The notes under the pieces: model-generated | What the model was told of the DNA's origin: nothing | What the model saw: the letters and a program-made list of their open reading frames with translations, nothing else | Database searches by the model: none | Program-made: the position numbers and the translations under genes | Assembly (NCBI GenBank): GCA_963995525.1 | Contig: OZ023210.1 | Coordinates: 23,365,021 to 23,429,020, forward strand | DNA from: Escarpia spicata | Taxonomy: Eukaryota; Annelida; Polychaeta; Sabellida; Siboglinidae | Reading direction: 5' to 3' | DNA length: 64,000 nucleotides | Shown here: piece by piece, positions 57,881 to 64,000 of the stretch | Position numbering within the stretch: the first letter of the stretch is position 1 | How the letters are laid out: every line of letters starts with the position of its first letter

Positions 57881-59826
57881 CAGTCATCATCCTCCCATGT
57901 CTGAGACCCGTCGTTCTTCCCTTCATCTGCTTGCAGCAGTCTCTCGTACTTCACCTCCTGGACTTTCGTCACAAACCTGTTGATGGCCATAAAGACAAGC
58001 AGCCAGAGGAATGCCGCAACCGCTGCTCCCTGGAACACCAGTGCGATGCTGAAACGTTCGTAGAGGAATCCAGCAATGATGCTCCCGACAGCGATTCCAA
58101 CACCGTAGTGACAACTGGAGAGCACCCAGTGGGCGCTGCGATCCATGATGGATGGGTTCAGCTTGAAATCAGGGTAGGAGCAGACAGCGCCCCATAGGAG
58201 GGCATGAGTGAACGCCTGCAGCAGGCCCAGGGGTATCACCATCCATGGCATCCACGTGAACGAATACAGCACGAGACGAGCAGCCAGAATCAACAGGGCA
58301 AGACTCATGGCCGCGACATTTCCGAGGCGCCTCAAGAACCAGTCCATCGACAGGTACATGATGTACTCCGACACAGCCGAAAACGAGACAGCGGCACCCA
58401 TGATGACCTCCGACCCACCGATGTCTTGCACATGCCAGAAGAGGAAGTTGTCGACGCCGGCGAAGAGAAGACCGCTGAGGAATACGCTGAAGGCGAAACT
58501 GAAGCAATGGACGTCGCCAATGAGGATTTTGCAGCCCTTTGCGAAGCGGTTCTTTCGAAAGATCGACTTGAGGCTACATACGGCGCGAATCGGGTACCAG
58601 TAGCTGCAGATGAACGCGATGCCGAGGAGGATCGCGAACATGTAGAAGTGTATCATGAAATGATCGATCCTATGAGGCAGCAGGCAGGGTGTGTAGTCAA
58701 CCAGTGTTGTCACAATGAGTGGAAACACAGAGAGGCTGGCCAATGACCAGAGTCCGTACTGGTCATACCTCTCCAGGTCGTCGATGCCATCAAGGAAGTC
58801 AAACCACAGCTTGTCGGTGAATCGGTCAATGTGAACCGATAACAGCTCTCCGATGACAACCAATGCCAATACAATGTAGAACGGGGTATTGATGCCAAGT
58901 TCAGTAATATGCCGATGAAACTGTGAGAGCTTGACATGCACAAAGTCGAAGACACTTCTCCTGGTCCTCCTGCTTCCCCAAGTCTCGCGTTCTCTCTGGC
59001 TCTGGCTCTGGCTCTGGCCTGCCTTTTCAAGATGTCTCAGTAAACTGTTCAACTCTTTAGGGGAGAGTTCTTGGGCACTTGATAATGGAATCTTGTACTT
59101 TTTCAGCAGTGCCGTCTCATATTGTGTTAATCTGCTATGGAATGCCTTGTGAAGTCCTTCGCTGCTTGGTCTGTCGTTTGATTTACTCACTGATGGTGGG
59201 ATGCCACCGCTTGGCGGTGAGTCCCACTTTTTTGGATGTGAAACATCATGTGGATAATTCGACGGATGACGAACAAAAGGAACAGAACTTGTGGTTGTTG
59301 CAGCAGTGGTGGTGGTTGTCATGGTGACAGTGGTAGTACTGGTGGTGCTACCGCTGGTACTGGCCTGTTTCTGAGTAGCCGTTGTCACACTGGTGTCTAC
59401 CAAATAAGGTATGTCTGTCATGTTATCGCTGGTGTCGTTTTCAAGCTTGTAGATTGAGCTGACGTTTGATGGAAGATGCGGAATGCTCTCGTTGCCGCTG
59501 CTGCTGCGGCAGTACTTGAGCGCGGCATTTGGATCCACAGGTGGGATGAGTGTCAACAGCAGCATGGAAGCCATCATGACGAAGAGCGAGAACATCAACA
59601 CAAAATGCTTCTTGTTAAACTTCACAGCACACCTCATCCACAGAGGTGATACCCATAACCTCAACCACAGCTGGGCGCCGATAACAATGCCAGTGTGTGT
59701 AGCCGTCAATCCCATCTGACGAAAGTAGAGTGTAAGAAATGGAAGCAGGCATGCCTTTGCTGCAGCATAGAACAAGTGGAATGTGTTGCGCAGAGAATGT
59801 GATCGGTACACATCAATGCCTGTCAT
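57850..59826 (-). CDS. mfsd6: MFSD6-like major facilitator superfamily membrane protein
   Basis: A 658-residue intact frame in one coding exon. It opens with a membrane segment and the family box PFLTLYFRQMGLTATHTGI, then about 12 likely membrane spans in two halves (roughly residues 15-115 and 310-630). They are separated by a long serine/threonine-rich loop (about 115-310) that includes a run of threonines and is probably on one side of the membrane. The second half has FAGVDNFLFWHVQDIGG, LGLLQAFTHALLWGAVCSY and SCHYGVGIAVGSIIAGFLYE, which match MFSD6/MFS_1-like proteins. The C-terminus is acidic (QTWEDDDWLESAMKDEA). MFSD6-type proteins are orphan transporters; no substrate can be read from sequence. 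The start is supported by an in-frame TGA five codons upstream. A splice acceptor (TTGCAG) at 59876-59881 ends a 5' UTR intron. It might be another MFSD6 paralogue. Confidence 0.87.
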   Translation of the reverse strand: MTGIDVYRSHSLRNTFHLFYAAAKACLLPFLTLYFRQMGLTATHTGIVIGAQLWLRLWVSPLWMRCAVKFNKKHFVLMFSLFVMMASMLLLTLIPPVDPNAALKYCRSSSGNESIPHLPSNVSSIYKLENDTSDNMTDIPYLVDTSVTTATQKQASTSGSTTSTTTVTMTTTTTAATTTSSVPFVRHPSNYPHDVSHPKKWDSPPSGGIPPSVSKSNDRPSSEGLHKAFHSRLTQYETALLKKYKIPLSSAQELSPKELNSLLRHLEKAGQSQSQSQRERETWGSRRTRRSVFDFVHVKLSQFHRHITELGINTPFYIVLALVVIGELLSVHIDRFTDKLWFDFLDGIDDLERYDQYGLWSLASLSVFPLIVTTLVDYTPCLLPHRIDHFMIHFYMFAILLGIAFICSYWYPIRAVCSLKSIFRKNRFAKGCKILIGDVHCFSFAFSVFLSGLLFAGVDNFLFWHVQDIGGSEVIMGAAVSFSAVSEYIMYLSMDWFLRRLGNVAAMSLALLILAARLVLYSFTWMPWMVIPLGLLQAFTHALLWGAVCSYPDFKLNPSIMDRSAHWVLSSCHYGVGIAVGSIIAGFLYERFSIALVFQGAAVAAFLWLLVFMAINRFVTKVQEVKYERLLQADEGKNDGSQTWEDDDWLESAMKDEA

Positions 59827-59875
59827 GATTGTTGTCCTTCAGTGGGGGGTCAACACCATCTGAGTTTGCATCGTT
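59827..59875 (-). other. 5' UTR segment and splice acceptor of the MFSD6-like gene
   Basis: 49 bp of non-coding exon before the ATG, preceded on the minus strand by a TTATTGCAG acceptor. The in-frame TGA in this segment rules out a longer N-terminus in this exon. Confidence 0.75.
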
Positions 59876-60116
59876 CTGCAATAAAGATAATGTACTTGTC
59901 ATTTATTAGGGAAAGTATCAACATGCAAAGGTTTGCATTAAATCAGGCAATTGGTTGGCAATTAGAAAGAACGTGAGCAAACAAGAATTAAGAGGTCTGA
60001 GGGGGATTATAATAGGATGACTTGTCGAGAGATGTACAGGATGGGGGCTGACATGATGATAACACAAAAGCTATTGGACAATACCCAGTTTATGAATTAT
60101 GTAGCAGTATTAAATT

Positions 60117-60169
60117 AATTGCAATAGTCAAGTCTGCGCTTGTTAGCAGCAGACTTGACTATTGCAATT
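60117..60169. repeat. Perfect 21-bp inverted repeat
   Basis: Arms 60117-60137 and 60149-60169 are exact reverse complements (AATTGCAATAGTCAAGTCTGC) around an 11-base loop, at the left edge of the L2-like LINE fragment. Confidence 0.93.
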
Positions 60170-60735
60170 CCCTCCTTTATAATATCGCTAGCAAGGATAT
60201 CAGAAAATGTCAGCGTGTTGAAAATTGTCTAGCTAGAGTAGTTACAAGATCTCCTCGTTTTTTTCACTCTGTACCATTTTTGAAGTCTGCATTGGCTTTC
60301 TGTATGATATTGTATAATATTTAAGATCTGTACCATTTCATATCAGGCACTGTCCAGTAAGCAACCATCTTATTTGCATTCATTGCTTACTCCTGTAAGC
60401 TTCGATCATCTAATTCTGGCCTACTTTTTGTTCCTAGAGTCAACACTAACATTGGAACTAGGGCTTTTTCTGTTACTGCACCAACTCTTTGGAATATGCT
60501 CCCTCTTAGTGTTAGATCAGTTGAAAATATTACAAAATTCTGTGACATTTAAAAACTTATCTATACAACCTTGCTTATCCGCCATAGCTCCCTAGCGCCT
60601 TGACCCATCTGTTGGCAACTGGTATACTGTTTATGGATTTTGAGATTGACCATCCTTTTGTTTTGATGCGCCTCTGAGCTTGGTTTCCAAGGATTTAGGC
60701 GCAATAGAAGCTATCTTATTATTATACATTTGACT
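60140..60735 (+). mobile_element. L2-like LINE 3' end
   Basis: In changing frames the plus strand encodes LTIAIPSF/DYCNSL-like, ENCLARVVT, LHWL-like, and near 60450-60560 NTNIGTRAFSVTAPTLWNML and the following short C-terminus, the normal end of L2/Rex-type ORF2. After about 60600 comes a 3' UTR ending TTAGGCGCAATAGAAGCTATC then TTATTATTATA, like L2 tails. Confidence 0.8.
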
Positions 60736-61568
60736 CGGTGCAAACTCAAGCAATACTCCCTTCCAGAACAAGGTACAGAAGACGTAAACATCGAACTCCT
60801 GAAAGATATCTACATTAACAGCTCGGTGACAGTCCACCTACACAAAATGAGCAACAAAATCAACATCAAGAGAGGAGTACAGCAGAGTGACACCATATCA
60901 CCTAACCTGTTTACAGCAACACTTGAAAGCATATTCCATAGACTGACCTGGGAAAACAGAGGCTTGAGGTTAGATGGAGAATATCTCAGTTATCTTTGCC
61001 TCACCGACGACACACTCATATGCGCTACTACACCGCAAGAACTATAAAAATGCTGCAGGAGTTAGCTGACGAAAATAAAAAACAAGGTCTGAAGAAGAAC
61101 ATTTCAATGACAAAAGTGATGGTAGAAAATTACACACTGATATATATACCAACACCACAAGGATAGAGAACGTTGAAAGCTACGTCTATCTGGGACATCG
61201 ATACAGTATCAGAGACAAAAACCAAGACAAGGAGATTCAAAGAAGAATCACCAAACACCGCGACATCTTCAAGGGTAACTTTGGAACCAGCTTGATGAAC
61301 CTGCTTGAAGAAACAAGTCTACAACTCACGCGTACTTCCAGCGATGACATACAGCACAGAAACATGGGCACTCACCATCCAAACAAAGAACAAGCTAGTA
61401 GCTGAACAAACAAAGATGGAAAGAAGTACGTTAAACATCACATATCGGGAGAGAAAAACAAACATCTGGGTAAGAGAAAAGACAAAGGTCCTAGACGTGA
61501 TAAAACAAATCAGAAGGCAGAAGTGGACATGGGCAGGGCACATCAGCAGACTACGATATAACCGATGA
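60730..61568 (+). mobile_element. RTE-like LINE reverse-transcriptase fragment
   Basis: 60730-61047 encodes INIKRGVQQSDTISPNLFTA and LRLDGEYLSYLCLTDDTLI, the RT palm of RTE-type LINEs; the catalytic box reads LTDD rather than FADD. 61305-61568 encodes the downstream part, including LPAMTYSTETWALT and QKWTWAGHISRL. Frames are broken between 61050 and 61300. 5' and 3' ends are missing. Confidence 0.85.
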
Positions 61569-61579
61569 ACATCGCGCAT

Positions 61580-62290
61580 CACAACCTAGAGACCTTACGA
61601 AGGGAAACGATCTACCAAATAAAGCCGGCAGTGCAGCTGAAAAGCAGTTCCCAATCTTTATAGTTTGGTATCTATCATTTAGATATAAAGAAACCCAGCT
61701 TAGAGCTGTACCAGATATGCCATACCATTTGAATAAGCGTTCAGTGAGAATGCTGTGATCAATCGTGTCAAAAGCGGCAGAGAGATCTAGTAAGGTAAGT
61801 GCAGTCACTTTACCATTATTAATGTTCAAGTTAATGTCATTATGAACCTATAAGAGGGCAGTCTCCGTTTAGTGAAACTGTCTGTATGCTGATTGTGACA
61901 CATTAGTTAAGACATTTGTGCTAATGTGAGACCTTAGATTACTTGGTACAACCTTTTCTAGTTGTTTGGAAATAGAGCTGAGGTTAGAAATAGGTCTATA
62001 ACTGTTTAGGCAGAGATAACTTCTTAAGAAGTGGTGGGACATGGGCGTATTTGAAATCATCAGGAAAACAGCCAGAGCAAAGTGATGCATTTATAGTATT
62101 TGTTATAGATCCAATTAGTGTATCGAGATATGCTTTTAGCAGTATTGTTGGAAATGGATCAAGTGCACAAGATTTATTTGAGGACATAATTATTTTCCTA
62201 ACTTCACCAACTGTTGCAGGTTCAAATTATACAAATAGAGAATTTACTTGTGGAAAGTCCACACTGACATTACTTAAATTATGACGTGGG
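61580..62290 (-). mobile_element. L2-like LINE reverse-transcriptase fragment
   Basis: Minus strand: 62187-61996 encodes SCALDPFPTILLKAYLDTLI and the FPDDFKYAHVPPLLKK segment; 62090-61869 encodes YRPISNLSSISKQLEKVV and SQSAYRQFH; 61829-61551 encodes LTLLDLSAAFDTIDHSIL and WYGISGTALSW. These are RT fingers and palm A in the usual L2/Rex order. The palm C box is missing and frames shift. Confidence 0.87.
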
Positions 62291-62299
62291 AAAGCAGAA

Positions 62300-63114
62300 C
62301 GAATAATACTGATTTTATTCTAAAAGTGACTAGAGGACGAATCACATAGACTTAATCGACACATGATAGATTACTGAATTCTATATGTTGGTAATCCGTC
62401 TGGGTTACCAGACTTTTTACCTTAAAATCTACCTGTGTTAATGTTGGTAATTTTTTTAATTAACATTACTTTTAATACAATTTGTGTATAATAAATATGT
62501 ATTTACATAAATCACAACACGTGCATTGCAATATGTTTAAACTGCTGAGATCTGCGTTATGTGGAACCCAGACTGAGACTGTCAGCCTGGATGACCAGAC
62601 AGATGACTGACATCCACCGGTGCGGCGTCCCCGAAAGTGATATATCGATACGGTGGTGTTGTTGTTGTCATACGACACACAAAATGTTTATGATGAACAT
62701 GAAGTGATGTAGTTTTTGTTTACTTTCCTTCTAATGCCGTGACAATGCATGCAATAGCAACGATGCACTTATTGTATTATAGTGCACGCGACTGAGTCAA
62801 ACTGGCGTGTAGTTGTATACATTTCTTAATTAAAAGCAAATGTTAGTTTACCGTTAGAAACTTTTCGATTTCCTTGCTCGAACTTCCGGTTCCAGGACCA
62901 CGTAGTATTACTGAAAGTCGGCGCCATCGTAACATAACTTTTTACGACAGTCCTTATTTACTATTATATAATACTTTCATTGCATCCAGTGCCAATGTTG
63001 GTTTATACGCTGTGATAACGTTAATCATAAAACTAAAAACGTACTATATCATCATAATTCCTTAATTATAGGAAACAGAACTACTTTGTGGTGGGCGGTT
63101 GCCAGCGTGTAAAC
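62300..63114. other. Intergenic; upstream of the 63115 exon
   Basis: No coding frame. AT-rich with a GTTGTTGTTG run near 62650. It should include the promoter and 5' UTR of the gene starting at 63115, but no TATA box or initiator could be assigned. Confidence 0.4.
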
Positions 63115-63306
63115 ATGGCGTCGGGACAGAAGACGGATAACGGGGACGCTTCATCTAGCCCAAAATCTGAAATGAATACATCTTCAGACACAACTGCAAC
63201 TGACTCTATGCTCGACCAAATTGATGATACGGCTCAGGTCGATGCATGGCCTGGAGTTGGACTACCTGGTGGCCACAAAACGACATTAGAAGACTGCTTT
63301 TATAAG
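63115..63306 (+). CDS. First coding exon of an unidentified gene
   Basis: ATG in a good Kozak context (AAACATGGCG) opens 64 codons. The product is hydrophilic and rich in serine, threonine and acidic residues (MASGQKTDNGDASSSPKSE, then DSMLDQIDDTAQVDAW), ending PGGHKTTLEDCFYK. It runs into a GTGTGA splice donor at 63307, after which stops occur in frame. Codon use is not repeat-like and no transposon motif is present, so it is most likely the 5' exon of a host gene reaching past the window. I do not recognise the family. Confidence 0.6.
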
Positions 63307-63309
63307 GTG

Positions 63310-64000
63310 TGAATACGCGAAATGTTTCCTGTTGCACAATCGGTATCACTATCAGTGATTAAAAAACTAACAAGAGTTGCTAAACTATCGTCAATGAATT
63401 AGTAGCAGTACCATGTAGTGCGACAGCTTCATAATATATAATACACGCATTACTTTTTATAGGAGATGCAGGATAAATATTTTCCCCGCTGATCAAAATG
63501 TATCTCGGTCCGTTTCTGTTTTAATAATCAACAAATCCCAGTTGGGTACCCGTGTGGTCTGGATATGTCCATCCCGCCCAACTTGTCTAAGGCTAAGGTC
63601 ATGATCGCACTGTAGTCCAGTTGTACTATCAGAATAATTAGTTCACACAATGAATAGACTCTGTGTACTGAATCTACCTTCTTTTTTCTCCATCTACTGA
63701 CTACTCTCAATGCGCTGAGGTTGCGATTTTGTAGACTAGTTATAACTTCTCCAACTTCTACAGTTTAAAAAAAGTAGATCAGTGTTCTCCCTGGTATATG
63801 ACGAGTGAGGCGGGCCCCCTCGCCGTTTTTCTATGCCGCCTCACCCAAAATATGCCCAAATTGCCACCTCTTAGCTATTTCGTGCGCCTATTTTTTTGTT
63901 CTTTTGCGACATTCAGCATCGGCGAGCGGTGCGAAATGACACCACAAAGTCAGTAGTATATTCCTGCAAAATCGGAGATTTGTAGCAACATCGTTTAGTG
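63310..64000. other. Intron or intergenic sequence; nothing supported
   Basis: Presumed first intron of the gene starting at 63115. A GGCGGGCCCCCTCGCC-like palindromic GC-rich stretch at 63809-63826 stands out in AT-rich surroundings. No further exon was recognised. Confidence 0.4.

Noticed and set aside
58169..58746. Long frames on both strands inside the MFSD6-like gene
   Set aside because: GC-rich shadow frames of the transporter; no independent motifs.

Overview
The window is animal nuclear DNA. It has exons with GT/AG splice sites, long introns, a low gene count and a dense load of LINE, Penelope, Ty3/gypsy, Harbinger and hAT-like elements. Several families of CR1/Jockey-group and RTE LINEs, a laccase-type multicopper oxidase and an MFSD6-like gene suggest a marine invertebrate, possibly a lancelet (Branchiostoma); the species is an inference. 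No bacterial operons, rRNA or convincing tRNA genes were seen.

Layout. 1-1062: decayed CR1-like LINE (family A). 2.8-3.1 kb: AACGTT-rich repeat. 3178-7687 (minus): at least six exons of a secreted laccase-type multicopper oxidase, with about 0.84 kb of microsatellite in one intron; the 5' signal exon and the C-terminal cupredoxin domain are not found. 8.3-12.9 kb: hAT-like fragment, then a nearly full-length Jockey-group LINE (family C) whose ORF2 carries twelve in-frame 57-bp repeats. 13306-18216: a 4.9 kb element with about 1.0-1.25 kb inverted arms around one broken gene. 18366-35165: three tandem copies of a ~2.25 kb unit (U1-U3); U2 and U3 carry a family B LINE at the same site and U1 has it empty. 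The LINE in U2 is a mosaic with pieces of family A. 37.26-37.86 kb: Penelope-like GIY-YIG fragment. 40.4-41.7 kb: LINE fragments. 43.07-45.73 kb: broken Ty3/gypsy pol. 45733-50050: a second long-inverted-arm element around one broken gene. 50.5-51.6 kb: hAT-like non-autonomous copies. 52479-53535: deleted Harbinger element. 57850-59875 (minus): intact MFSD6-like transporter with a probable long 3' UTR. 60.1-62.3 kb: L2-like and RTE-like LINE fragments. 63115-63306 (plus): first coding exon of an unidentified gene running out of the window.

The most interesting signal is that two unrelated-looking elements (13306-18216 and 45733-50050) share one architecture: long inverted arms, and a single gene filling the interior whose stop codon lies in or within about 25 bp of the inner border of one arm. 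Both genes belong to the same large uncharacterised animal protein superfamily. Conserved acidic motifs (DGNA/DDAA, DSD, H-A-F-S/T-GCD followed by a G-x-G/K-rich segment) suggest, by inference, a PIN/FEN-like nuclease region. This argues that the superfamily is the main protein, perhaps the transposase, of an undescribed DNA transposon class.

Ordinary host genes number only three: the oxidase, the MFSD6-like transporter and the first exon at 63.1 kb. Element boundaries were read by eye and are accurate to roughly 10-20 bp unless splice sites or target-site duplications fix them.
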